Shown: piece after piece, positions 34,210 through 45,052 of the stretch
How the letters are laid out: each line of letters opens with the position of its first letter
How positions within the stretch are numbered: the stretch's first letter is position 1
NCBI GenBank assembly: GCA_015039315.1
Contig: WIDE01000125.1
Coordinates: forward strand, 1 to 64,000
Origin: Clavulina sp. PMI_390
Taxonomy: Eukaryota; Basidiomycota; Agaricomycetes; Cantharellales; Hydnaceae
Direction: 5' to 3'
Length of the DNA: 64,000 bases
Position numbers and translations under genes: made by a program
Notes under the pieces: model-generated
Databases searched by the model: none
The model's input: only the letters and a program-made list of their open reading frames with translations
Told to the model about the DNA's origin: nothing

Positions 34210-36942
34210 TTAGCACGCTGTATTCTCGTTGATGGTGAAATAAGACAATACCCAAGGTTCTCTACCTCCGTAAGGCTGAGCAGGCCGCCGCCAGCACGCG
34301 ACCTCAGTCGCGGCTTGCTCAAATCCTTCTTTGGGGAGCGGGAAGACGATCCCAAGCTCATAATTTCGCATCTGTGAAAAATGTCAATCATGTTAGCCGA
34401 CTGAGACGGAGAGGGAGAAAACCCCCCAGACTATCGGGAGAGATTGCATACGGTAATATGGGGTTCGTCGTCGTTATCCCCATCCGAATCGTCATGGTCA
34501 TCGTCCCTTTTCGTCGCCTTTGCCTTTGCTTTCGTGTTCTTCTTCTTTGTCTTTGGGCGATTGAGAGTACCCCATGCAGATGGCGTAAAATTGTGCGAGC
34601 TATACGCCGACACTCTTCAGTGTATGACGATTTGGGCAGTACCCCCAAATAGGAACATACCCAATATAGATCCAGCCGCCCACTGATGGATCGACACCTG
34701 AAGCTGTCCCTTGGCTTGACTTTGACTTTGCTACTTCAATAGTGCGCTTAGGCTGAAATGTGCAGAGGATCATCTGAGCAAGAGAGGGGGCGAGCATTTA
34801 GGGACTATGATAAGAGGCCTGTGATTGAATTGTCTGGAGGCTCACCTTTGTATGCATCAACAAGTTACCAGTTACAGCATTTGAATCGTGAAAATTTGCT
34901 CGAGGAAAGTTTGCAGCTTGCCAGAAGGAAGGTGTAAAAAAGAACGAGCCTCCGCTCTTTGTGGAGATGAACACGCAATGAGGATGAGCAACAGTGTCAA
35001 TACGGGTGCATGAACGATACTTACGGCTATCCCAGCTCGCTCCACTGTATCTCGCGCGGGGAATAAGATCTTCAAGCGTTCAGGTGGAGGATACTGGAGA
35101 GTGGTGCGTTGTTTGGGTGTGAGATCGAACCACTCGTCATATGGGCCACCCTGTGCTGATCTTCGGAAAGCGTCCACCCAATCCGCATTATAGCGACCAA
35201 TCGACGAACCCTTTGAGGCAAAGAGGGTAACCATACCGAATATTGTTGATAAACTTCATTCACAGAAAAAATAGCCAGTGTTGAAGCGTACCTGGCACTC
35301 AAGCGCGATCTGCTGGTCAGCTGGGCACCGGGCGCCAACATTCCTCAGCGCTCGCATCAGACCCGTATGCCCTACAGTTTGCATCTCCGCCCGTTTGAAC
35401 TTGCCAGGCAAACTGCAGACAAGTGCTACCTTGACTTTGGAGAAGTCATATCTCTCAAGCAACGTCTCCAGCGACGATGACTTGGTCGGTAGATGGAGAA
35501 CACGGTCGTCGACGAGAGTCTTGATTCCACCTTCAACGTTCATACCTCGCAGCATACGTATGAGAGACTCCACGAATTTGGAAGCTTGGGGATAGGAGTC
35601 ATCGGCACTGGCGTCTTTCCCCGAGAGGGTTTGTGCGTTTGGCTTGAGAGGAAAGTCTTGCACCCAACTTGTCTGATGACTCGTTATTATTTCGGCGGAT
35701 AGATACCATCAGAGAGAAAACTCACATTCTCAATTCTCCACCAATCAAAATCGAGCAAATTTGCTGTGTTTACAGCGACACGAGCATACCCACTCTTGTA
35801 GAAGAACTAACCGTTCCGAAGGGCATTAGTGTGCGCATATCTTAGCATGACGGGCGAAGAAGGGATACTAACCACAAAGACTTTACTATGCATTACACCG
35901 GAACCAGGTAGCATTTTGGGTGTTGGGTTTGCCCATTGGGTTGTCAGTCGATTGACGGTCGCGGCAGTGAACTCCATATTGCGCGCGGGAGACGAGACGA
36001 TGACGAGAGGCTTTGAACGAGGATACGCGGTGGAGACCCAGTCGAAGTCAACGTCCATGGCGCTCATTATCCCCCACTCAAGATCCTCAGTCTTAACAAG
36101 GGGTCCGAAACAATAGCGCAAAATAGGTTAGGAAAAGGCGTATGGATACGGTGCCAAACTCACGTCGCCAATAATCCCTGGTAAACTGAATGTTGGGTTG
36201 GTATTGAACGGACTGGGTGTTCGGCGGATCTCTCCACCCCAGAAACGAGCGGTAGATTTGGAGGTCTTTCGTGAGGTCGAAGATGATGCCAACACTGCTT
36301 CAAGAATATCAGAGACCCCTAGTATTGAGGTATCGGCATATTTGGATTGAGAAGTCTTTCTGCAAATGATCACGCTGGTCAGTTAAGCGAAGAGGAAGGT
36401 CGAGGAGACAAGCGTAAAGTTTTGGGTCCTCACACAGCTTTGAGGGCACGCTTCACGCCGATTCCGTCTATTTCATCTGATTCCTCGCGAGCTCTCTTTT
36501 TGGGACTCTCGCTCCTGATGGGTGCCACAGATGTCGACGAGCTTGCACCTGGAGTGTCAAGCTCTTCGGCATTCTGCTTGAGTTTCCGTTGCCTTTCAAG
36601 GCGCGCCCGCTCTAGTGCTGCTCTTTCTTGCATGAATGAATTGGTGGAAGTAGTGGCATTGGCTGTGGAAATACCGGCGGTGCTGGTGGCCACCTTGCTG
36701 GACGACACAGTAGGGCTAAGCGTGGGTGGCTCGGGGGATCCGCGGGCAGACGAAGGAGAAGAATCGGTCAAAGATATGATTTCGCGGCTATCTGGCACAG
36801 CTACAGCCTCCAAGCTGTCAGCTCCAGCGTCCGCGAGCGAAGCAGCGATTGCAGCGGCCAGTTGTTCTTCCTCAAATGCACGCGGATCGATATCGACGAA
36901 GCGAAACCCTTTAGGGTCAAAGTCATCGTCAGCTTGAGACAT
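34210..36942 (-). CDS. TDP1: Tyrosyl-DNA phosphodiesterase 1
   Basis: Nuclear DNA-repair enzyme that cleaves the 3'-phosphotyrosyl bond left by trapped topoisomerase I. ATG at 36942 (MSQADDDFDP). The N-terminus carries EEEQLAAAIAASLADAG, which fits a ubiquitin-interacting motif, then a Ser-rich linker and the basic LERARLERQRKLKQ helix. The catalytic part starts at FWGGEIRRTP. HKD-like motif 1 is MHSKVFV (about 35890), followed by ANLLDFDWW and WVQDFPLK; SKVKVALVCSLPGKF and GHTGLMRAL follow; motif 2 is LLMHTK (about 34850) joined across an intron to MILCTF, then GGWIYIG and SHNFTPSAWGTL with the conserved Asn. The C-terminus NYELGIVFPLP...GREPW is typical; TAA at 34210-34212. All catalytic residues are present. 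A Lys/Asp-rich insertion (about 34450-34540) interrupts the last third. Confidence 0.92.
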
Positions 36943-37095
36943 CTGAACTCGTCTCCCAGGGTCCAACAGGGGTATGGTATGAAGTGGTACGAATGCAGCA
37001 GGAGGGTGGCCAAACAAGGCCAAGCGTGTTGCTGAGTCAGCAGTAAATTGGGTCAACCACCTCCAAGTTTTTCTCCGTCCCTACCCTCTAATGCG
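36943..37095. promoter_or_regulatory. Divergent promoter between TDP1 and F-box copy 1, with MARE-like palindrome
   Basis: Only about 150 nt separate the two start codons. At 37030-37042 lies the perfect 13-bp palindrome TGCTGAGTCAGCA, identical to the consensus Maf-recognition element and containing the AP-1 core TGAGTCA, a type of site bound by bZIP factors. The same palindrome occurs in the duplicated promoters at 39418-39430 and 42054-42066. Confidence 0.65.
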
Positions 37096-39109
37096 ATGAC
37101 AGCCCGCTTGAAACTCGAACACCTCATAGAGTGTCTTCGGAAATGGGCTCTAGCTCTGCCAGAGCAGTCTAATACCTTAGGGGACCTGCATATCGAGGCT
37201 ATTCCTGCTAGGGTACGGTAAGCATGCTTACAGTAAGCTGTAAGCCTTACATTACACTAATTTACAGTGTAAATTACGCGTAAATAAGCGGATCTGATTC
37301 CGCGGGCATGTAATTGCATCTCGAATGAATGGGTGAGCAAAGTACTTGAGCAAACACAGCCCTGTTTTCTAGCATCATCAGAGTCATAGAACGCTCTGGA
37401 AGCAATCGAGGCAATGGTTGATATGTCTATCATCGCGGCTATCTTAGAGGGTTCCCTGCGGCTCACGAGACGCTCGCTGGGCCTTCGGAAGATATCAATT
37501 GAGGTGGGGTATTTTACAGTTATTTACAGTAAATTACACTGCCCTGTAAGCTTACAGTGTAAATTTACGTGTAAATAACCTTGGCTGGAGTTATTTACCG
37601 TACCCTAATTCCTGCTACGTTGTATGAACAGCATGCTTCTCTATGAGTCACAGCGCTAATCCTCTAAATCGTTTCCACGTTAGAGAAAATCTCAAAATTC
37701 TGGCTAATGCCTCCGAGAGCCTGTCGGAAGCACTTCAGACCTTGCAAGAGCTTACCAAGGTAATTGAGAGACCTTGTCTTGACCTCGCCGTCTCTTACAG
37801 ACGTGTGAGAAACAACACCCACCCTTTCATGCAACTGCCTTTCGAGATCATTGGCTCAATCTTCGAGATAGCTTGCCTGCCTGTGGCGTTGTCTCCCACA
37901 AGGCCACCAGACTTTTCCCGAGTGGTGCGGTGTCAAAAAACGCGGCTGGCCGTTGGATATACATGCTTCTACTTCCGTCATGTCTTACTCAAATCTCGCG
38001 CGGCTTGGGATCATATCCCCGTCCTCATTGATGGGAAGTTGGATCCTCTTCACGAAACGCGTGATCTCCTTCCTGTTGGGCTCGCAAGGGCTTCTCAAAG
38101 TGCAGTACACCTATACATTTCCATCAAAAATGCGAGAACAACCAGAAATGGTCGCTTCATGAAAGCCTGGGAATCTCTATGCGCTACTGTCGTGTCCTTA
38201 CGGAGTCGTCTGAGAACCCTCTTCATCATGAGCGACCAGACGCCCAGGTCACCCGTAGTCCTGAACTGGATCTCTGCCGAGCGCATTTTCCCAGACCTCA
38301 AATACGTCTATATCGAGGTTCAGGGACTATTGTCAGCCGCATCTTTGGATCTCCGAGGCTTTCCAGCCGCTGAAGTACTGCATGTCAAGTACATAACGTC
38401 GAACCCGGCCATGGGTCGCCTATCAATCACGCCTAGCACCAACAGCTTCATCCGAGAACTTTCTCTCCATGGGAGCTTCAACGCAGGAGACACCCTCTCC
38501 CTACTACAATCTTTTCAATCATCTATCGAAGCCTTTCACTGGATCTCGGACAAAAAGTTGTCTGATGAGTTGCCCAGACCGCCCAGTCTCGCTTCGCGGC
38601 TCCCACGGCTCCAAGCTCTGCATCTAGAGATATCTCATCCTTTCTCCTTTCTCGATGCGTCAAGATTTGAGATGAGTAAGCTGCGGAGTATCTTCATCCA
38701 TTATTCAGGCGATCATCACGCTAATGATGGAGTGAGCAATATTGTTCTGCCTTCCCTGCACTCCTGTAAAATTGGCCATTACTATTGCGACAAAATTTGC
38801 CTGTCATCCTTTTTCAAAAATAACCCTACAATCCGCATCATCAAAACGAGGGCCCACGCGCCCACGATTGCAAACCTCTTTGAGGCGGCAGCCTCAAGCT
38901 CGGGGTCGGCGGATTTTCTCCCCAACCTTGAGGTGTTACACAATCGGAACAAAGTAAACTCTCTGCGCGAGCTGAAGCCTTGGTTCGAGTCTACTCGGGC
39001 GCGCAAGAGCCGATTTGCCATCTCTCTCGAGGTTCCTGATAAGGATTTTGACAAAGAAGTGTCTGACCAATACCTCGACGTGCTGAGGATACGGTCTTGG
39101 ACCACATAA
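37096..39109 (+). CDS. F-box-like protein (family C, copy 1), exon 1 interrupted by a MITE
   Basis: Exon 1 begins MTARLKLEHLIECLRKW at 37096; it is interrupted at 37209 by a 399-bp transposon and resumes at 37616 with TLYE-like sequence. The main exon (from about 37684) reads ENLKILANASESLSEALQTLQEL, then the F-box-like domain MQLPFEIIGSIFEIACLP and a leucine-rich C-terminal half ending at 39109. Copies 2 and 3 show that exon 1 is normally contiguous and joins the main exon in frame. At the exon 1 end this copy has GC where copy 3 has the GT donor. A shorter protein could start at the ATG at 37643, which is in frame with the main exon. A two-codon upstream ORF overlaps the exon 1 start (37091). 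Function as SKP1-binding adaptor is inferred from the domain. Confidence 0.72.
37209..37607 (+). mobile_element. hAT-like MITE inserted in F-box copy 1
   Basis: A 399-bp non-coding element with perfect 13-bp terminal inverted repeats TAGGGTACGGTAA and TTACCGTACCCTA, flanked by the 8-bp direct repeat ATTCCTGC (37201-37208 and 37608-37615). The 8-bp target duplication and YAGGG terminus are hallmarks of hAT transposons. Inside are subterminal arrays of TTACAGT/GTAAATTAC units in both orientations. Removing element and one repeat restores the exon sequence seen in the two paralogues. No transposase is encoded, so it is non-autonomous. Confidence 0.9.
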
Positions 39110-39472
39110 CAACACTATCACCGACTTGCGCCCGAGAACGCACACCAAAAATGCAGTGAATAGTTTCAGATCTACCGCGTGTCAGCTAGTAATCGTTCTA
39201 ATATATTCAATCAATCTTGTTACTTGATCGTTTCCTTCGCATAGGATTGCGCGCTGAAACATTCATGATGCTGGAGGCAACATCAGGGGATAGCCGGTTC
39301 GGAGATGAGGGAACCAAGCGATCGGCGGATCTTTCTATGCTAGGAGCAATTGGCGGCAACGATTGTTTTTTTTTCTTTAGAAGGGGGGTGGATGAGTGTC
39401 GGGGCAGCCAAGCGTGTTGCTGAGTCAGCAGGGACGATGGATTGACCCGTCTCCGCTCCCACCTCTCACACA
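39110..39472. promoter_or_regulatory. Promoter of F-box copy 2, with MARE-like palindrome
   Basis: The part next to copy 2 duplicates the TDP1/F-box promoter: AAGCGTGTTGCTGAGTCAGCA occurs here (palindrome 39418-39430) as at 37022-37042. The TDP1 coding part is not recognisable on this side. Remaining sequence is featureless. Confidence 0.6.
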
Positions 39473-41092
39473 ATGGCAACCCGCTTAAAAATCGACGGCC
39501 TCATCGAGGTCCTTCAGCGCTGGAAGCTAGCTTTACCAGAACAGTCTGATACCCTTACCGATTTGCATATCAAACCTAACCCCGCTACATTGTACGAAAA
39601 AGCACTTTTCTTGATTTGGCTTGAGTTGCGGCGCTAATCCTCCAATTACCTACATCTCAGCGGAAATTTTGAAGCTTATGGCAAAGCCTCTGAGACGCTC
39701 TCAGAGACGCTTCAGACTCTACAAGAGCTCGTGAAGGTCATTGAGAAGCCTTCTCGCGAGCTTACTGCTTCATATCGACGAGCGCGAAACAGCCTGCTCC
39801 CCTTGATGCGACTTCCTTTCGAACTACTCAGCTCTATATTCGAGATGACCTGTCAGCCCAAGGCGATATCACCCGCAGAGCAGCCGAACTTCAGGAAAGT
39901 GATGGAGTGTCGAAAAACGCGGTCCGCTATTGGATTCACGTGTTCCTACTTTCGTCGAGTCGTGCTTGGCACTCACCTCGCTTGGAATCATATTCCAATC
40001 ATTATTGATGGAAGGGTTTCATCACTTTATGAAACGCAAAAGTTTTTACCCTCAGCACTCGCGAGGGCTAGTCACCACGCATTACATCTCTACGTCTCCA
40101 TCAGACATGTTCACACCACCAAGACCAGCGGCGTTATGAATTCATGGAAACATCTATATAGTGCTTTCCTTTCCATACGAAAACGTCTCAAGACTCTTTT
40201 TATTGAAAGCGATAACACGCTTTCGCCTTGCACTATTTTAGGCTACATCCCCGCTGGACTCATGTTTCCAGCCCTCAGATCCCTATATCTTGATATCAAG
40301 GGAAGTTCCTGGCCTGCCTGTCTAAACCTTCAGGGATTTCCTGTCCTTGAGATTTTGTCTATCAAGTACGCAGTGTCAAAGGTAGTTGATCATGGCTTGT
40401 CTATCGTTTGCAGCCCCAGAAGTTGCATTCGAGAACTGACGCTAAGGGGGAACTTTGATGAGGGCCAATCCGTTTCGCTTCTGAAGTCTTGTCAGAACTC
40501 TATCGAAGTGATCCGTTGGATATCCAGTAAAGATTGGAGAGAAAGCCTCCCCCAACCACCCCTCCCTGCTCTGCAGCTCCCCCACCTTCAGGCTCTGCAC
40601 CTCGAAAAACCACTCCCATTCCAATTTCTTGATTCATCAGGATTTGATATGCGAAATTTGACCAGCATTTTCATTGATCATCCTGGACACCATCCCCAGC
40701 AGAGTGACAGAACGAGCACTATTGTTCTTCCTTCCCTCCTTTCCTGTAAGATTGGTCCCAGATATTGGCGCGCAGTGTCTTTGGCTTCCTTTTTCAAAAA
40801 TAACCCTACCATTCGCACCATCAAAACTAGGGCTGATCTTCACGATGTGACAGATTTCTTCCTGGTGGCAGCCTCGACTGTGGGGTCACACGAGGTTCTC
40901 CCAAACCTCCAGTGGTTGTACTGTAAAGGTAGAATCGGGCCTTTAAATTCGGTCAGCCATTCGTTGGAGCGTATTCGGGCGCGCCGGCATCCGTTCATAA
41001 TATACATAGAGGCTCCTAGCAGTGGCTTTGATAAACAGATCTTCGACCAATACACTGACGTGCTAAGGGTGAAGCCTTATGCGGTCTTGTGA
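39473..41092 (+). CDS. F-box-like protein (family C, copy 2)
   Basis: Exon 1 at 39473 (MATRLKIDGLIEVLQRWKLA) and main exon from 39661 (GNFEAYGKASETLSETLQ), with the F-box-like MRLPFELLSSIFEMTCQP, a conserved CRKTRSAIGFTCSYFRRVV segment, and a leucine-rich C-terminal half with the shared FFKNNPTIRTIKTRA block; stop at 41092. The junction looks damaged: where copy 3 has AA followed by GTACTT, this copy has AAA followed by GCACTT, that is one extra base and a GC donor. Used as such, it would put exon 1 out of frame with exon 2. Translation could still begin at the in-frame ATG at 39806, immediately before the F-box. The coding frame of the main exon is otherwise intact, suggesting it is expressed in some form. 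Confidence 0.72.
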
Positions 41093-41590
41093 TGCTGAAT
41101 CAAGCTCGAGTCAATCCATTCACAACGAAAACGCAATAGCACTCCGATTCCATCTCGCTTTCCAACTTTTGGTCACATATCATGGCATGATGCTAGCCCA
41201 AGTGCGGCTTCAGTAGAGCATTTCACTCTGGCGGGAGCATATATTTTCTGGATAGATAATCGTTTGGGAGGTCCTTCGGTATTCCCTACGTAGGACCGAA
41301 TATGAAGTATGCCGTTATCTGAATCATGTTTCCCACTTATCCCTTCTGCGTAGTAAAACCACTCAAAATGTTCCTTGTATTGAGTACGAAGTCAACGCAG
41401 GTGTACGCCGCTCTTCATTATAGTGTCACAAGCTCTGGTGAAAGGTACACACGGAGAACCGGCTGTCTGGCCATTTAAACGACAACACCTTCGGCTAGAG
41501 ATTATAAGCAATCGTGATAATCATCCATCCTTCCTCAAATACACGTGGATTAACATTGGCAAAGTAATCCCTTCAAGGCCAAATCCATCT
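41093..41590. other. Intergenic region after F-box copy 2
   Basis: Homologous in part to the 3' flank of copy 3 (for example the GTACACAC...ACCGG tract near 41445 and near 44080). No gene. Confidence 0.4.
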
Positions 41591-41968
41591 TCAGTTTGGG
41601 ACATCCGGGCCGCTTTCGAAGCAGCCAACAGGCGGCACATAAACTAGTACATATACGCTATAGCATTGCTCCTTCCTGCATGAATGAATCGGTGAGAATA
41701 GTGATGTCAGCTGCAGAAATAGCGGGTCGCTGGTGGCCAATCCATTGAATGGCATAGTTGGGTTAGGCGTACGTCCTTCAGGGGATTCGCGGGCAGATGA
41801 AGGGGAAGAACCGGTCAAGGACATCACCTCACTGTCATTGGCACAGGTACAGTTTCCAAGCTGTTTAGCTCCAGCGTCCGCGAGCGAAGCAGCAATTGCA
41901 ATTCGTTTTCCCTCAAACGTACGCGTATCAAAACCTTTAGGGTCAAAGCCATCGCCAGCTTGAGACAT
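41591..41968 (-). pseudogene. Truncated TDP1 5' fragment
   Basis: Starts MSQAGDGFDPKGF at 41968 and follows the TDP1 N-terminus (MSQADDDFDPKGF) through IAASLADAG and SLTGSSPSSAR-SPE, then degenerates; the rest of TDP1 is absent. Small deletions shorten the ubiquitin-interacting-motif region. The upstream non-coding sequence to the next F-box gene also matches the real TDP1 promoter. It is a by-product of duplicating the TDP1-promoter-F-box head-to-head unit. Confidence 0.88.
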
Positions 41969-42129
41969 ATGAACTCGGCTCCAAGGGTTCTAATAAGCAG
42001 GGTATGAAGCTGTGGAAGGACAGCAGGAGGTGACCAAACACAGCCAAGCGCGTTGCTGAGTCAGCATCAAATGAAAATTCGATAGTGGATTGACCCGTCT
42101 CTGAGTTTGTACCTCTTGCCTCCACAACC
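41969..42129. promoter_or_regulatory. Promoter of F-box copy 3, with MARE-like palindrome
   Basis: Duplicate of the TDP1/F-box divergent promoter. TGCTGAGTCAGCA is intact at 42054-42066, preceded by AAGCGCGT. Confidence 0.6.
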
Positions 42130-43741
42130 ATGACAGCCCGCTTGAAAATCGAGTCTCTCATCGAAGTCCTTCAGAACTGGAAGCTAGCTTTGCCAGAACA
42201 GTCTGGTACACTGGCGGATCTGCATATCGAGCCTAACCCTACCATATTGTGCGAAAAGTACTTTCCTCCATTTTAGTTCTGGAGCTGATACCCAAACCAC
42301 CTATGATCTCAGCGAGAAGTTTGGATCTTTTGGTGAGGGCTTCGATATCCTCCCTGAAACACTTCAGACTCTGCAAGAGCTTGTGAGGGCAATTGAGAAA
42401 CCTGCTCATGAGGTTACTGCTACACACAAGCGTTTGAGAAACAGCATCCTTCCCTCAATACGACTTCCCTTTGAAATCATTGCCTCTATTTTTGAGGTAG
42501 CCTGCCAACCTGATGTGACTTCCTCCGGAAAGCAGCCAACCTTCTTGGAAGCGATGGAGTGTCGAAAGATGCGATCCGCTATTGGGTTAACATGCTCCCA
42601 TTTCCGTCAAGTCGTGATCAAAACTCATGCTGCTTGGAATCACATCCCGATAATCATTGATGGAAACACTTTCCCGCTCCATGAAGCACATGATGTCCTG
42701 CCTGTTGCGCTAGCCAGAGCCAGCCAATGCGCCTTTGATCTCTACATCTCCATCGGAAATGCTCCGACCACCGAACCCAGCCTTTTTATGCAATCATGGA
42801 AACACGTATGCGGCTCTTTCCCTTCATTGGGAGATCGTCTGAAGACTCTTCGTATCCAAAGCGATAAGACGTTTGAATCTCGTCTCGCCTTAGGCTGGAT
42901 CTTCCCCGAGATCGTATTTCCAATCCTCACGTCGCTCGACATTGAGATTATGGGTGAAATAATTACTGCTAGTAGCGCCTGTTTGAATCTCCAGGGATTT
43001 CCTGCTCTTGAGATTTTGCACGCCAAGTGCTCCGATGCTTATCATACCATTTACATCAAGTGCAGCCCCAAAAGCCAGATCCGAGAACTGGATCTACAGG
43101 GATACTTTTATGTGAACGAATCTATCTCTCTTTTGAGATCTTGTCAAGAAACTATCGAAGCATTTCGATGGGTTCTGAGCCGGACGTGGCCTGAAGGCCC
43201 GCCAAAACCGCCCCCTTGTGCCCTACAGCTCCCACGTCTTCGAACACTGCATTTTGAGGTCCGCCATCCATTATCATTTCTGAATCCATCACTATTCAGG
43301 ATGCAGAATTTGCAGAAGCTTTTCGTTCAGGATGTAGCCCGGTATGACCCAAGGGACAGGGCGAATACTATGGTTCTCCCATCTCTCCATTCCTGTGCAA
43401 TTGGCCACAGTCATTGGGGAACGGTCTCCCTGGATTCTTTTCTCAAAAATAACCCTACCATCCGTTCCGTTTACACTAGGGTTCACCTGTCCAAGGTCGC
43501 ACGATTCTTCTTAGCGACAGGATCGGGCTCAGGGTCAGAGGCCGTTCTCCCCAATCTCGAGCGGCTATACTACAAAGGCACCACCGAGTATTTGGGCGAG
43601 CTCAAGCATTGGTTTGAGTACATTCGGGCGCGCCAGCAGCCGTTTGTCATATGCCTTGAGTCTACTGGCAAGGACGTTGACAAGGAGCTAATTGAACAGT
43701 ACGCAGATGTGCTGAGGATGGAAATTTATACCCCTTTGTGA
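42130..43741 (+). CDS. F-box-like protein (family C, copy 3), intact
   Basis: Two exons, 42130-42257 and 42313-43741, joined by a GTACTT...CTCAG intron of 55 nt; 1557 nt, 518 residues. Exon 1 reads MTARLKIESLIEVLQNWKLA, a conserved helical N-terminus shared only with the two neighbours. The main exon has LPETLQTLQELVRAIEKP, the F-box-like IRLPFEIIASIFEVACQP, CRKMRSAIGLTCSHFRQVV, and a leucine-rich C-terminal part with LKNNPTIRSVYTRVH. This is the reference copy for the family because its start, donor and frame are all sound. Predicted SKP1-CUL1-F-box adaptor; substrate unknown. Upstream lies a broken TDP1 fragment in head-to-head orientation. Confidence 0.82.
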
Positions 43742-45052
43742 TCTGGACGTCGATTCCCTTTGGACCATTTGCGCTGACGAGTCGATCACCAAACTCCATA
43801 GCGCCTCTATGATCTCAGAGATCCGTCATAACAGGAGTAAATCCAGCGGTATAATCGATGAAGCATTTCACTCTAACCGGAAGAGAGACTTTCTTTCAGG
43901 AGATAGTAATTTGAAATTTACAGAAAACCTCATATACTGGATCATAACTGGTGTGTTCCACTGCGTTGATCATGTTTTTGTGAAATTTTTTTTGCACGAT
44001 TTTGGCACCCCTAAATGCTGAGTGTAGTAGTGGATTATATGTACGTCGCAGCTCATTACAATATAACGAGGTCCGGTCCAAGGTACACACTGGGGACCGG
44101 GCGAGTCTCGCCATGTGAACGGCGCAAAAGAGTTCAGTGTTATGAAGACAGACGCGGGCCCGCGGGACCGTTCTCAGCAATGGTCCGTCGTGAATGACAA
44201 CAGAATACGGGCCTTGGCGCATTGGTGCTCGTGGAGAGAAATCATGGTAATTGCAAATAGTTATTCATCGAGGCCAGGGAACGGTAGCTCGCTACTTAAG
44301 CGTCGAGCTCGATCGGAGGGTGATGGTTGTCGTGGAAGCCCGGTGATTGTGGGCATTTCGGGGCTTACAACCCGCCCAAGGGCGCACAAAGTACCACAGG
44401 GGGTTTTAGCAACGACATGAAGTCGAATATGAGGCCAGTAGTGCCCGAACGGAGTAGATGTGCAGATGAGAGACTCTTATGCAGGCCATTCTTTTGTCGT
44501 GATGGCGCAAATCTGGTCCAGAGAAAATCACGTAAAACCTGACGTTTCTTTGCTGGCCAGAATCTCATTCTTGGGAACATCCCGTGAAGCCCGAGAGCAC
44601 ACCCAACGATCTGAGGCACAAAAAATGAGCGCCGAGATCTGTCGGTCACGTGTGCAAACACCCGTCATCAGGGTCTGTCTGAGCTGGATCCAGCTCCGGA
44701 AACACTGTCCGGGCTGGTCTTTGACATTGTCTTTGGCAACGCTGCTTTCTGTGTGAATATTCTAGGCTTGGCATCATCGGTTCCTGACTCGTGCCTACCC
44801 TGCTTGGCGCCTCCTCTGCTTAATCGGCTCAGTCATTCAGTCTGGCCTGTCGCGTGCATCCGTCTCCCATCTCAACAAGCTGTGCTGTCGACATCGTGTT
44901 CCAGTGACCTCCTACGTACAACCCTCAGCCTTGAAAGCTGGAACTTTCGCAACTTCCTGGGCTTTGAGACGGGCTTAGTGAGGGGAGAGACGGCAGGTTG
45001 ACAGCCGCCTTTCCGATAGGCAGGCCAACGACAACCACCCACCTCGACTTCT
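43742..45052. other. Intergenic region
   Basis: About 1.3 kb. The first part repeats the 3' flank of F-box copy 2. A CACGTG box is at about 44646. No gene recognised; the remaining part presumably holds the promoter of receptor copy 2. Confidence 0.45.

Noticed and set aside
33800..34255. 151-residue minus-strand frame as a separate gene
   Set aside because: It overlaps the true TDP1 C-terminus in another frame and shows no family resemblance.
44365..44756. Overlapping ~98-residue frames on both strands as genes
   Set aside because: No domain, no splice logic, no paralogue support; most likely chance open frames.
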